Positions 1-11,439 of a DNA stretch of 64,000 nt are shown in pieces. The stretch's first letter is position 1, and each line of letters begins with the position of its first letter. The notes below the pieces were generated by a model. The model did no database searches and was not told the origin of the DNA. It was given only the letters and a program-made list of their open reading frames with translations. The DNA comes from Cephalotus follicularis. Taxonomy: Eukaryota; Streptophyta; Magnoliopsida; Oxalidales; Cephalotaceae. The translations under genes and the position numbers were made by a program. The stretch lies in the NCBI GenBank assembly GCA_001972305.1, contig BDDD01002667.1, positions 16,106 through 80,105 of the forward strand. The letters are read 5' to 3'.

Positions 1-3
1 ACT

Positions 4-1410
4 ATGAATGAGAACGAAGATATTAAATCCATGTTCTCTAGATTTACAAACATCATTAATGCATTACAAGCTTTAGATAAGACATATTCTAACAGTGAAA
101 TGGTAAGAAAAATTCTTAGGTGCTTGCCAAGGTCATGGATGCCAAAGGTCACCGCAATTGAGGAAGCAAAGAACCTCAATGTCCTTCCACTAGAAGATCT
201 TCTTGGGTCATTAATGACTCATGAACTGTCAATGCAAAAGAAGGATGATGATGAAGAAAAGGAGAAGAAGAAAAAGAAGATAGTTGCTTTAAAATCATCC
301 CAAACCGAAGATTCCGAGGATGATGATGATGATGATGAGCTAGCATTCATCACCCGGAAGTTCAAAAAATTCCTTTCTAGCAAAAAGAAATTTGGTGGAA
401 AGCCAAATAAGAGAATCCACCAAAAGGGAGAGGGAAGCAAACTTGAAGAAATCATATGCTTCAAGTGCAACAAACCGGGGCATTACAAAAGCGACTGTCC
501 TAGCCTCAAGAAGAAGGACCTATACAAGAAGAAGAAGAAGGCCATGATCGCAACATGGGACAATAGTGATGAGTCTAGCTCAGATGAAGACTCAAATGAA
601 GAGGTGACTCAAATAGCATTGATGGCTTTGGAGGAACAAGAAGAAGAAGAAAGCGATGAGGTAACATATGACGAACTTGTTTTAGTAGTAGAAAAATATA
701 GTTCTATAATTGCATCATTAAAGAAAAAGGTTAAGTCTTTGGCAAATGAAAATGATGAACTTAAATTGGCCAAGGAAGAAACCTCAAATGAAATCGAGGT
801 AGATCTTAGAAAATGAAGTGGCATATCTTGTAAAAGAAAATAAAAATCTTAAGGAGGAAATAGAAGCTTTAAAGAAAACTTTCTCAAAGTTTTCTAATAG
901 TAGTGAGAAGCTTGAAAATCTCCTTGGGATGCAAAGATGTGTATTTGATAAAGCCGGACTAGGATACGAAGAAATGAACAATGTCAAGCTTTATCAAGCA
1001 TTTTTTATAAGGAAGGAGAAAATAGAAAAAGGAAAGGTTGAAAAGGCTAAACTTAAAAAGAAAATTGTAAAAACCGTATGTGACTATTGTGGTAGAAATG
1101 GACATACATCTTTTACTTGTTTCCATAAAAAGAATGCCATGTTTAGGAAGAATTTGACTAATTCATGTAATTTTTATGGCAAACATGGACACACATCCTC
1201 ATAATGCTTTCATAAGAAAAATGCCATAAATAAGAAAAGGATGAATGTCTTGTGTACACATTGTGGTAAGTATGGTCATACATATTCATCTTGTTTTCAT
1301 AGAAGAAATAATATGCATAAAAGAAAAGTGGTTGTTTCTTGCAATAATTGTGGTAATAATGGCCATACCTCTACATCATGCTTTTATAAAGAAAATGTAT
1401 TGATGACTTG
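4..1410 (+). pseudogene. Element A gag region with CCHC zinc knuckles (fossil)
   Basis: The N-terminal part resembles the UBN2-type gag domain of plant Copia elements (LRCLPRSW, then LEDLLGSLMTHE). Next comes a lysine- and acid-rich stretch and a canonical CCHC knuckle, CFKCNKPGHYKSDCP, near 457-501. A coiled-coil-like Glu/Lys/Leu-rich stretch follows at about 660-900. The tail at 1078-1390 holds about four further knuckle-like repeats of the pattern CxYCGxxGHTxxxCFxKK. Gag would form the virus-like particle and bind element RNA. The upstream start is off the window. Broken copy. Confidence 0.85.
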
Positions 1411-1524
1411 AACTTCTCTAGAATAAAAAGAAGTTGGGTTCCCAAAGGAACCATTTTGACTAACCCCAAAGGACCCAAGGTTTGTTCGGTACCTCAAACA
1501 AAAATTTGAAATTTATGTTTGTAG

Positions 1525-4500
1525 GTGTGCTTGAAGGCATTATCCAAGAAGACACAATGGTACTTGGATAGTGGATTCTCCAAGCATATGACGGGTCACA
1601 AGAGTCTATTCGTCAAATATGAATCAAAGGAAGGAGGAGAAGTAACATTTGGAGACAATGCAAAAGGGAAGATCAAAGGTGTTGGCTCCATAGGTAACCT
1701 TAAAACCTCCATTCATAATGTGCTGTTTGTTGATGGACTTAAGCACAATCTATTGAGCATAAGCCAATTATGTGACAAAGATTGTAGAGTCGTTTTTGAA
1801 AAAGACTCGTGCAAAGTGATAGATATTAATAATGATCAAATAAAATTTATAGGACATAGACATGGGAATGTATATATTGTAGATATAGATGATTTGATTA
1901 ATATTAAATGCTTAGTATCTATGAATGAAGATAGTCGGCTATGGCATAGAAGGTTAGATCATGTAGGCATGTCAACCATATCAAAGCTTTTGAAACATGA
2001 GTTAGTTAAAGGACTTCCTAAGATTAGCTTTGAAAAGGATAGAATTTGTGATGCATGCCAATACGGAAAACAAACTAGGGCTTCATTTCAAAGCAAAAAC
2101 ATTGTATCAACAAATAGGCCTTTGCAACTTTTACATCTAGACTTATTTGGACCAATAGATGTTATAAGCTTAGGAAGAAAATCATATGCCATGGTCATAG
2201 TAGACGATTATTCAAGATATACATGGACTATTTTCCTAGCCCACAAAAGTGAATGTTTTAAAGAATTTTCGAACTTTTGCAAAATCGTTCAAAACGAAAA
2301 GGACACTTCTATTTCCACAATTAGAAGTGATCAAGGAAAAGAATTTGAAAATCATTTATTTGAAAATTTTTGTAACGAAAATGGTTTTATACATGAGTTT
2401 TCCACTCCTAGAACACCTCAACAAAATGGGTTTGTTGAAAGGAAGAATAGAACTCTACAAGAAATGTGTAGAACACTTTTAAACGAAAATAATTTACCAA
2501 AATACTTTTGGGCCGAAGCAATAAATACTTCATGTTATATCCTAAATCGTATATCAATTAGGCCTATTCTCAAAAAGACTCCATATGAATTATGGAGGGG
2601 GAGAAAGCCGAACATTAGTTATTTTCATACCTTCGGTTGCAAGTGGTTTATCCACAATAATGGAAAAGAGCATCTTGGAAAATTCGACTCCAAAGTCGAT
2701 GAAGGTATTTTTCTTGGTTATTCTTCTCATGGTAGGGCTTATAGATGCTTTAATAAAAGAACCTTACTTGTTGAAGAATCAATGCATGTTATTTTTGATG
2801 AATCTAACCCTAAACTTCCAAAAGAAGTTATTGTTGATGATTGTGTAGATTTTATTGAGAATGGTGTTAACAAGCTTAATCTAAATGAAGCCATAAGGGA
2901 AGAGTCTACCGAAGAAGAAACCCCTCAAGAAAGCTATCAAGAAGCTCTTCATGACAAAACCTTGAAGGTGGTAAGAGGACATCCTCATGAAGCTATAATA
3001 GGTAATCCTAGATTAGGTGTATCCACTAGATCTAATATTAATCACAATTATATTGCATTCTTATCACAAATTGAGCCTAAAAATATAAATGAGGCCGAAA
3101 AGGATGAAAATTGGATTAATGCCATGCAAGAAGAATTGAATCAATTTGAAAGGAGTAAAGTATGGAACCTAGTACCTAGAGCTAGTAACCAAAAAATAAT
3201 AGGCAAAAAATGGGTTTATAGGAACAAGGTAGATGACCAAGGTATAGTAATTAGGAACAAGGCTAGACTAGTTGCTAAGGGATATTCCCAAGAAGAGGGA
3301 ATCGACTTTGATGAGTCATATGCACCCGTAGCAAGATGAGAGTCCATACGAATGTTGCTTGCATATGCATCATTTAAAGATTTTACTCTTTTTCAAATGG
3401 ATGTAAAAAGTGAATTTTTAAATGGGTTAATAAAGGAGGAAGTGTATGTGGAACAACCTCCCAGGTTTGAAAACCCTCATTTTCCCGACCATGTTTTTAA
3501 GCTTTCAAAGGCTTTATATGGCTTAAAACAAGCTCCAAGAGCTTGGTATGAAAAGCTAAGTGGATATCTTCTTGAAAATGGTTTTAAAAGAGGCACTATT
3601 GATATTACCCTCTTTACAAAAACTGTCAATGATGAAATTTTAATTGTTCAAGTATATGTAGATGATATTATTTTTGGTTCTACTAACAAAGACTTGTGCA
3701 AGAATTTTGCTAAGATCATGCAGGTAGAATTTGAAATGAGCATGATGGGTGAGCTCAACTACTTCCTTGGACTTCAAGTCAAACAATTAGAGGAAGCAAT
3801 CTTCATCAACCAATCAAAGTATGTCAAGGACTTACTCAAAAGATTTGGGATGGAGAACGCCAAAAGGAGCAAGACCCCTATGAGCACAATAACAAAACTT
3901 GATAAGGATGAGCAAGGTAAGTCAATTGATCAAAAATTGTATAGAAGTATGATAGGATCATTGCGTTATTTAACGGCAAGTAGGCCGGATATCTTGTTTA
4001 GTGGATGCTTGTGTGCTAGATTTCAAGCATGTCCAAAAGAATCCCATTTGCATGCCGTAAAACGCATCTTTAAGTATTTAGCATATACACCGTCCTTAGG
4101 ACTATGGTATCCTAGGAAATCATCCTTTGACCTACACACTTACTCCGATGCCGACTTCGGAGGATATAAAGTAGATAGAAAGAGCACAAGTGGCACATGT
4201 CAATTTTTAGGCAATATGCTCATTTCTTGGTTTAGCAAGAAACACAATTCGGTAGCATTTTCGACTACCGAAGCCGAATATATTGCCGCGGGCAGTTGTT
4301 GCGCTCAAATCATGTGGATAAAGCAACAACTCTTTGATTATGGGTTTAACTTTGTAAAAGTGCCAATTAGGTGTGATAACACTAGTGCAATATGCTTAGG
4401 GAAAAACCCCGTTCATCACTCTAGAACTAAGCACATTGACATAAGATATCACTTCATAAAAGATCATATAGAAAAAGGTGATATTGAACTTGTCTTCGTC

Positions 4501-4599
4501 CCGGCCCAAGAACAAGTCGCGGACATTTTCACAAAACCTTTAGATGAACAAACCTTTTCAAAATTTAGATTGGAATTAGGTTTGTGTGAAATTGAGTGA
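1525..4599 (+). pseudogene. Element A pol region: protease, integrase, RT, RNase H (fossil)
   Basis: Protease is marked by LDSG near 1564, just after the reading frame opens. The integrase zinc-binding HHCC segment (HRRLDHVG, later CDACQYGKQ) lies at about 1945-2080. The integrase catalytic core follows, with the first Asp in LDLFGP (about 2146), the second in RSDQGKEF (about 2326) and the Glu in GFVERKNR (about 2434). RVT_2 reverse transcriptase carries the YVDD box at 3655-3666. Copia-type RNase H is marked by STTEAEY (about 4262) and SRTKHIDIRYHF (about 4420). Integrase before RT identifies Ty1/Copia. The region is long and well preserved but broken. Confidence 0.9.
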
Positions 4600-4973
4600 T
4601 TGACATGTCTCTATGATTGTTGTGATTATGTATGTTTTCTCAAAATGCTTATTTTCTCATTTATGCATCATTTGCATTCCTCCTCGCGCGTTTACAAAAA
4701 AATAGCAGAAAACAGAGGAAAGCGCCGACTGTTGTTTTTAAAGCGTCAGCACTTTAAACGAAATTAGGGTTCGAAATTGGGGAAATTGGTCTAAGCGCCG
4801 ACGCTTACACCCATTCCGTCGACGCTTTAATCGCGTTTTAAGACAGAAAGCGTCGCCTGCCAAGACATTCTACACGCAAAACATAAACCCTAAACCCTAA
4901 AATCAGTATCTCCGATGATTTTCTGGGCGATTCCTCTCGAAAATCAAAGATTAACCTTCACCATACTTCAATC
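4600..4973 (+). promoter_or_regulatory. Element A spacer between pol and env-position ORF, with YCGA site cluster
   Basis: There is no ORF here. At 4721-4860 sit copies of the near-palindromic site also found in this element's LTR: AAGCGCCGACT, AAAGCGTCAGC, AAGCGCCGACGC, CCGTCGACGCTTTA and AAAGCGTCGCC. Cores lie at 4725 and 4746 (21 bp apart) and at 4798 and 4819 (21 bp apart). Because the same sites occur upstream of a TATA-like sequence in the LTR, a local promoter for the downstream ORF is conceivable. That role is inference. Confidence 0.45.
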
Positions 4974-6221
4974 ATGCCTAGAGCTAAGAATATTGAGGCA
5001 GGACAAGGCTCCAAGACAAGGAAGAAATCGGCTGGGCAAAAGGGCAAGGGGATAGCCACTCAATCTGCCACTCCTGAGGTTACTCCATCTCTACCTAGGT
5101 ACCCTGAAGCTTATTTCAATAGAAAAATACTTGTAGGCAAAGTCTTAGATTTTGATTTTTGCATTAGTGAAGGGTTTCCTATTGTTGAGTGGATTAGGGC
5201 TCAAGGGTTGGAACCCTTTTTCTCTCTAAATTTACCTAGTTATCCCGAACTTATGAAGGAGTTCTATGTTCATTTTTTGAGTCACTCTATGTATAGCTTA
5301 AGCACTAAGGTCAAAAATAAGATTATTGACTTGGACTTAGACAGACTAAACACTATTTTCAATGTTCAGAACGTTGGTGCTATGGGTTGGAACCAACGTA
5401 CTTGGGTGGCTAGCCCAAGTTTTGATCAACAGGACTGTGTGAGAGTGTTGTTTGGTGAGAACGCTGATCATGTTCAGCGAATGTATACTAGGAATCTCCC
5501 TTTGCATTATCGATTCCTACACCGTGCGGTATGTACGCACATTTTGCCAAAAGCCGGTGGGTTTGATGAGGTGACCCACATGGAAGCCTACACGATGTAT
5601 CACTTGATTACTGGGAGAAAGATCAATGTTCTCTTCCTCATTATAAATCATATGCATTCGATTCACGACCGAGAGAAAGCGAAATTGGGTTATAGCAATA
5701 TAATAACCAAGATTCTCCACTTTTTCGATGTCGACCTAACTGGAGAAGTAAACCATCCTCTTCAAAGTGCTGACAAGCTTGGGAAAGGAACCCTTGGGAG
5801 GATGGGGTTCAAAAAGCATAAAAGGCTCGGTACGTGGATTCCTAGGGAAGAGGACTCCAATCGAGTAGTTGAAGAGGAAGGAGAAGCTGAGTTGGGGGAA
5901 GAAGCTGAAAATGTACCACTGCAAATCGAACCTCAAGTTCTGGATGTCCATCTTCCGAGGAGTAGGCTAGATGAGATCTTTGATGCTATCAAAGGACTAC
6001 CGCGAAATTTTGAGGAGATGAAGATGAGTATGCAATCAATGAAGAGGCGACAAAAGAGAATAGCCAAAAAGTTTGCTGAAACAGGCATTATTGAATATGG
6101 AGGACTTGTCTCTTCATCCTCGAGCCATGACGACGACAACATTCCCCCGGAGGATGCAGCAACCGACGACATGGAGGGAGAGGTCGGTGGTGACGACGAG
6201 GACACCCACATGGACGAATGA
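4974..6221 (+). CDS. Element A env-position ORF (putative plant transposon protein domain)
   Basis: This is a 415-residue ORF that looks whole. The N-terminus is basic (MPRAKN, KTRKKSAGQKGKG). The middle, about residues 40-280, has the pattern of the domain catalogued as 'putative plant transposon protein' (YFNRKILVGKVLDF, GLEPFFSL, YPELMKEFYVHF, RFLHRAVCTHILPK, DEVTHMEAYTMYHLITGRKIN). A basic stretch with coil potential follows (about 350-370), then a very acidic tail. I see no signal peptide and only weak hydrophobic stretches, so a membrane glycoprotein role is not supported. In the SIRE lineage an ORF in this place is called env-like, but its function is not established. The start was chosen as the first Met before the basic region. 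Confidence 0.75.
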   Translation: MPRAKNIEAGQGSKTRKKSAGQKGKGIATQSATPEVTPSLPRYPEAYFNRKILVGKVLDFDFCISEGFPIVEWIRAQGLEPFFSLNLPSYPELMKEFYVHFLSHSMYSLSTKVKNKIIDLDLDRLNTIFNVQNVGAMGWNQRTWVASPSFDQQDCVRVLFGENADHVQRMYTRNLPLHYRFLHRAVCTHILPKAGGFDEVTHMEAYTMYHLITGRKINVLFLIINHMHSIHDREKAKLGYSNIITKILHFFDVDLTGEVNHPLQSADKLGKGTLGRMGFKKHKRLGTWIPREEDSNRVVEEEGEAELGEEAENVPLQIEPQVLDVHLPRSRLDEIFDAIKGLPRNFEEMKMSMQSMKRRQKRIAKKFAETGIIEYGGLVSSSSSHDDDNIPPEDAATDDMEGEVGGDDEDTHMDE

Positions 6222-6885
6222 GCATATGCATCTCATTTTCATTTGCATTTTATGTATCTGCTATAGACAACTGTTATGTGATTTACAGCTTGTGTAATTG
6301 GAAGTACTATTGTGTAATGTGAAATGACAATGTTTTGTTTTAATTTCAATGTGTACTGGTTTAAACATTATGGATTTGGAATGCTTCGACTTGAAATTTG
6401 TAATTTGCAGCTTGTTATATGAAATGACGAAATATTACTTTTAAAATTCAATATGCAGAATGTGTGTTGGTGTTCTAGCTTTGAAATGTTTGGTTTTGTA
6501 GCTTGTTCACAATGGTAGCACTATCTTTGGAATGTTAAAATTGGAACATGGAACGTATGCTCAAATGACATTGTTTATGGGTTTGGATATAGCTTTTTAA
6601 TTCCTTTTTTGAAATGATAACAAAAGGGGGGAGAAAATTGTGAGAAAATTGTGGGAGATAGCATAATAATGCAGGGAATTAATGCCAAAATAAAATACCC
6701 CTTGCTTAACTAAGGGGGAGGTAAATAAATTCAGGGGGAGCAAATGTAATTGTGCATCAATTAAGTTCTTAAACTTTACATTTGTGAAACTTTACATTTG
6801 TGCATTATCCGTTAAATGTTTTAACTTATTTCGATTATTATGCTTAAAATGAAACAAATTTTGTCATCATCAAAAAGGGGGAGAT
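6222..6885 (+). other. Element A 3' non-coding region and polypurine tract
   Basis: AT-rich sequence without a credible ORF. Several G-rich purine runs occur (6624-6636, 6712-6722, 6733-6740). The last one, AAAAAGGGGGAGA at 6872-6884, lies directly before the LTR and is the likely plus-strand priming tract. Multiple PPT-like runs are usual for the SIRE lineage. Confidence 0.75.
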
Positions 6886-7735
6886 TGTTGACATTCATGT
6901 CTCAATCCTAGTTTTGATGATAACATATTTGTGTTTAACAAAGTTTCTTGATGTGCAAGAAAACCCATGGAATGCACAAAACAACACAAGAATTCTGTGG
7001 ATACAGGGCAAACCATTGACGCTCAAAGATAAAGCGTCAGCGCTTTGAGAGGTAGTCGAGACAAGGAACAAAGCGTCTACTGGTGAAGCACTTTGAAAAG
7101 AGGAACATGACATCAAACCGTCGACGCCCAAGATTCAAGCCTCGGCGCTTTAACACAAAGCGTCTGCTCTTTGTGCAAAGCGTCTGCCGACTAAACCAGT
7201 GAGCCCAATTGGAATTCAATTTGGCCTAAGCGTCGACGCCCAACCTTAAGCGTCGGCGCTTTGAGCTGCCGGTTGACTTTTGGAGACAGAACGCCTGCGC
7301 TTTGACTCGACAATTTGAATTTGAGATCCCTAACGGTCACATAAGCGTCGACGCTTTGAGCGTGACAGTCGACGCTTTGGACGGCTGAAAACATTTCTGA
7401 CAGAGTTTTAGTGGACATTCCATGATGGAACAAATCCCAATACATTCCCAACGGATCTATGAGGCAAGAAGATATATATACACGAATGTTTTGAAGAAAA
7501 AGAAGCAGAGAAACACAAGTACAAAGATAATTCAAGAGAAATACACAACAAGCATTCAAATTAAAAGCTTATCTCAAAAGCTTTCATTGTCATATCTTAA
7601 CCTATCTTTGTATTCAATTACATTGAGCAAACTTATCTTGTAAAATCCAACCTTGTGAGAGGTTTAGATCAAAACACAACTTCTATCTTCTTTGATTGTA
7701 ATAGGGGAGTGAACCCTAAGAGAAATTGGGGAGTG
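6886..7735 (+). repeat. Element A 3' LTR (incomplete at right)
   Basis: Starts TGTTGACATTC directly after the polypurine tract. It matches, in reverse orientation, the solo LTR at 10323-11439, including the opening TGTTGACAT and the stretch about AGGGGAGTGAACCC near its right part. Full family length is about 1.1 kb; about 0.85 kb is present here. It contains a YCGA site cluster (7016-7378) followed by a TATA-like GATATATATA at 7471-7480. Confidence 0.85.
7016..7378 (+). promoter_or_regulatory. YCGA site cluster upstream of TATA-like sequence in LTR of A
   Basis: About fifteen sites of the type AAAGCGTCGACGCTTT or variants. Many neighbouring cores are 19-21 bp apart (for example 7121, 7142, 7163, 7183; also 7233 and 7253; also 7348 and 7369). 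The cluster ends about 90 bp before the TATA-like sequence at 7471-7480, as expected for upstream promoter elements. Sites and spacing are seen directly; promoter activity is inferred. Confidence 0.5.
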
Positions 7736-7785
7736 AATTCAACATTCAATACCTCTGTCCGTTATCTTCTTTAAACTTCGGATCA

Positions 7786-8804
7786 TCAAACTAACGCTGC
7801 TTGATTCGTTAGTTCAACTAAAGACAGTCGAACTACAACTTGATATAATAAACCTATTTCTCCTTGCTTTCTAACTTCCAAGTTCAAACTTTGAAAATCC
7901 CTTAATAACTTCTCTTGTGTTATAATCATTATTGTCAAAACCTTTATGCTCCTGTGGCTCAAAACATCCGCCAAAACGTTCTTTTTTCCTGGATGGTACA
8001 CTCATAATCCTTAAGACTCCAAGAAACTCTCTTCGCATTGACCAGACCATTGGAACTTAACATTCTTCCGTGTCACCCTTGTAAGAGGGTTCGCAATGCG
8101 AGAGAAACTTTCAATGAACCTTCGATAGTAGCTTATCAATCCAAGAAAACTTCATATTTTTGCTTCCAACATTGGTCTTTACCATTCTTTTATTGTCATA
8201 GTCTTATCAGGGACCATTAAAATACCTTCTTTTGGGATTACATGTCCCAAGAAGGATACTTCCTTCATCCAAAATTGGCGCTTACTGAACTTAGTATACA
8301 ATTTTTCCCTCCTCAATGTTTGCAGCACATTGGTCAAATGCTCTTTATGCTCCACTTGAATTTTGAAGTATACCAAAATCCGGTCAATCAAACTATCTCA
8401 AACTGGCCCACAATTGTTGAACACACTCTTTATCAACTCCATAAAAGTAGTTGGAGTATTTGTCTATCCAAATGATACTACCAAAAACTCTTAATGACCA
8501 TATTTCATTTGGAAAACAGTTTCCGATACATTTTCCTTCTGAACTTTTTCTTAATGATAACCTGATCCAAGGTCGAACCTTAAGAAATATCGAGCCTTCT
8601 GAAACTGATCAAACAGATCATTGATCCTTGATAATGGATACAAAGACTCATTATCCCATCTTTCTTCCTTACACACCATACCGGTGCATCCCATGGTGAT
8701 ATACTTGGTCGGATAAGTCCTTTATCCAAAGATCTTACAACCCATGGTGATATACTTGGTCGGATAAGTCCTTTATCCAAAGATCTTACAATTGATTCTT
8801 TCAT
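7786..8804 (-). pseudogene. Element B reverse transcriptase and RNase H remnants
   Basis: On the minus strand, RT motifs are recognisable: KGLIRPSISPW and VRKKDG at about 8640-8800, then LYTKFSKRQFWMKEVSFLGHVI at about 8240-8310. The RNase H end YHPGKKNVLADVLSHRS lies at about 7950-8001. These match the same stretches of the better preserved Gypsy copies D, F and K. Much of the domain is unreadable; heavily broken. Confidence 0.8.
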
Positions 8805-8899
8805 CCTTTCGACTCAGTCGGCATCATACGATAAGGGTTCTTTCAAACTAGAGTCATTTTGGGTACTAAGTCCATTGCAAACTCTATCTCTTGATCAAG

Positions 8900-10317
8900 T
8901 GGTATACCCGGTAGATCTTCGGGAAACACATCCATAACTCCTTAAGAATGTGAACATCTTCTATCTTCCTCCTTTGTTCCTTAGTGTTCATCACCTAAGC
9001 AAGGTAAAGTTCCTAGTCTCTTTTCAACAATCGTCCAGACTGGATTGCTGATATGAAACTTAGGGGTTTACTGACATTTGAACTTCGGTAACCAAACTCT
9101 GATTGATTGGTTATTGAGACTTATCCTTCCTCCTATACCAATCAACAATAGCATGATTGGCCGAAGGCCAATCCATGCCTGTCACAACGTCATTAGAATC
9201 TTCCACATTCTCAACTGTCATGACGTATATAATAACTGATACTCTGAGTTATAGAACTCCATTCTCTCTTTCTCCATTAGACCTCCCTTTCTTACTGCTG
9301 TAACTAGAGGATTCACCTACCTTCCTCTTCTGCCGGTGCTTCTGGTTATCGCACCCCTTAGCACCGCTTCGTAGGTTTGCAGATCCTACGCTATCAACAA
9401 CCTTTGAATGCTGGGTTCCAAACCCTTGCGAAACTTATTCGTTCTTCTTTGCTCTGTCAACACCATGTGAGTAGCGTATCGAGATATCCTCGTAAAATTT
9501 GCATCGTATCGAGCTACCAATTAAGACTTACCTTGTTCCGATTGAAGGAAAATCTTCTTCCATTTTGTTCTTCATCATCCGAGGAAAATATTTGTCCATA
9601 AATACTTCCTTAAACCTTTTCCCACGTCATCGCTTCTAACTCCCGACGTGTCTTCGTCCTCTCGATCATGTTCTACCATTGGTCCACTTCTCCTTCTAGC
9701 TTGTAAATCGAAAGCTCTACCTCCTAAAAATCCGTGCAATTCAAGGTTCTGAAGATCTTTTCGTTTCCTTGAATCCATGCTTCCGCTTTCGTAAGATCTA
9801 CTTCCCCCGAAAATGTCTTCGGATTTGCCTCACAAACTATTCTGGGGCTGGCCTTACTGGCAAGGCGCTTGATGGTCATTGCCGTTGTTATCAGTAATAA
9901 CTCAAGACAATCGATTCAATACCGCGTCTAGAGAATTATCTTCTATATCCTCTTGTGCATTCTCATTCCGTCTTTGACCACAATCTCTTCTTGCGTCAAC
10001 AATCTTGTTACTACTCGCGAGTTAACCTCAAACAAATCTACTCATCTAAAACAATTCTAATACTCCATATCTTACAAGGAAACTAACCTTTACATTTCTT
10101 TGCACATATCTTACATCCACCATACAGTTCTTACATAAAGCTCCTTCATTGATACTCCAATCTCCGTCACTAGACTCATCGTCATCGGATATCTTCTCTC
10201 GAATATACCTTATCATAATCAACAAGTTTTCTCTAACTTCTCGTAAAACTATTCCATTCATTCCCCATATAAACCTCAAAAGAACATTCATACTTAACTT
10301 AGCTTCTCTAAAGCATT
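8900..10317 (-). pseudogene. Element B gag and protease region, heavily decayed
   Basis: This lies between the RT remnant and the leader of a Gypsy element, where gag and protease are expected. Only short ORFs remain, such as the one at 9575-9778 (minus). I see no intact knuckle. Assignment rests on position rather than clear motifs. Confidence 0.45.
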
Positions 10318-10322
10318 CACCN

Positions 10323-11439
10323 TGAATGTAGTTTCTAAAAATAATCTAAACTTTTCGCAATGAACAAAAAATAATGAACAATAGCAATATGAACAATAAT
10401 GTAAAGAGATAAAGTTAGAGAGATTAGCAAACACTAGTTTAGAGTGGTTCGGCGAAACTCTTGCCTACGTCCACTTTTCCCAAGGATCTCCTCGAGTTTC
10501 CACTAGTTCTCCGAATACAATTACGGGTGCTATTCGGTACACCTTTGTGATTGACCTCAATCACTTACAATTCTCTTTGGGTTCACTCCCCAAATTTACT
10601 AGGGTTCACTCCCCTATTACTATCAAAGTATAAAGAGTGGTGTTTTTATCTAAACCTCTCACAAGGTTGGATTTTACAAGATAAGATTGCTCAAAACAGT
10701 GAGAACAAGAATTGGCTTAAAATGTAAAATAAAAGCTTTTGAATGAGCTTTTGATTTTGATGCTCCTTTTTTTTTTCTTTGAATGATGTTTGTATATATG
10801 TTTTGCTTGTGTTGTTCTCTACTTCATTCTTCAAAACTTTCGTCCATTTATAGCTTATTGCCTCATAGATCCGTTGGAATTAGTTTAGGATTAATTCCAT
10901 AATGGAATGTCCACTGAAATCTGTCAGAAACTGTTCCAGCCGACTAAAGCGTCGACTGTCACGCTTAAAGCGTCGACGGTCATGTGACAGTTGGGGATTT
11001 CATATTTGAATTTTCAGCTTGAAGCGCAGGCGTTCAAAACATTGGAGTCGACCGTCACCTCAAAGCGCTGACGCTTAGTCTTGGTCATCGACGCTTGAGC
11101 CCCTTTTAATTGAAGTTGTGTCCACTGGTTTAATCGGACGGCGCTTTGCACAAAGAGCAGGCGCTTAGTGCCCAAAGCGCAGACGCTTGAATCTGGAGCG
11201 TCAACGGTTTAAGTGTTTCTCCCAATTCTCCAAGTGCTTCACCGGTAGACGCTTAGCCTCTTGTCTCAACTGCCTGTTAAAGCGTTGACGCTTTAATCTT
11301 AGGCGTCGACGGTCTGGGCTGTTTCTGCAGAAATCTTGTTCTGTTTTTCTCTTTTTATGGCTATCTTGCACATCAAGAAACTTTGTTAAATACAAATGTG
11401 TTATCATCAAAACTTAGGATTGAGACATAAATGTCAACA
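10323..11439 (-). repeat. Solo LTR of the element A (SIRE-like) family inside element B
   Basis: On the minus strand it begins TGTTGACATTTATG (right end 11439) and ends ACTACATTCA (left end 10323), with TG and CA termini. Flanking bases are CACCN (10318-10322) and CACCC (11440-11444), a 5-bp target duplication if the N is C. There is no internal coding sequence, so this is an LTR left by recombination between two LTRs. Length is about 1117 bp. It holds a YCGA cluster at 10940-11312 and a TATA-like TGTATATATG at 10791-10800, arranged as in element A's LTR. Confidence 0.88.
10940..11312 (-). promoter_or_regulatory. YCGA site cluster in the solo LTR
   Basis: Repeated AAAGCGTCGAC-type sites in the same place of the LTR as in element A. 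The TATA-like TGTATATATG (10791-10800) lies downstream on the minus strand. Conservation of both the cluster and its place relative to the TATA-like sequence between two copies of the family supports a U3 regulatory role, which is inference. Confidence 0.45.

Larger units (their letters stand above)
1..7735 (+). mobile_element. Element A: SIRE/Maximus-like Ty1/Copia retrotransposon (5' end outside window)
   Basis: The order is gag, protease, integrase, reverse transcriptase and RNase H. Integrase before RT is the Copia order. An extra ORF follows pol, then a long non-coding stretch, a purine-rich tract and a 3' LTR. An extra ORF in the env position plus tandem gag knuckles is characteristic of the SIRE/Maximus lineage. 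The 5' LTR and start of gag lie left of the window. The 3' LTR stops short of its full length, judged against the solo LTR of the same family at 10323-11439. It is a broken copy with about four breaks in gag-pol; the env-position ORF looks whole. Lineage is inferred from motifs only. Confidence 0.88.

Noticed and set aside
5933-6211. Minus-strand ORF in the env-position region
   Set aside because: Shadow of the acidic tail of the plus-strand ORF, where Asp/Glu codons read as Ser-rich sequence in reverse.
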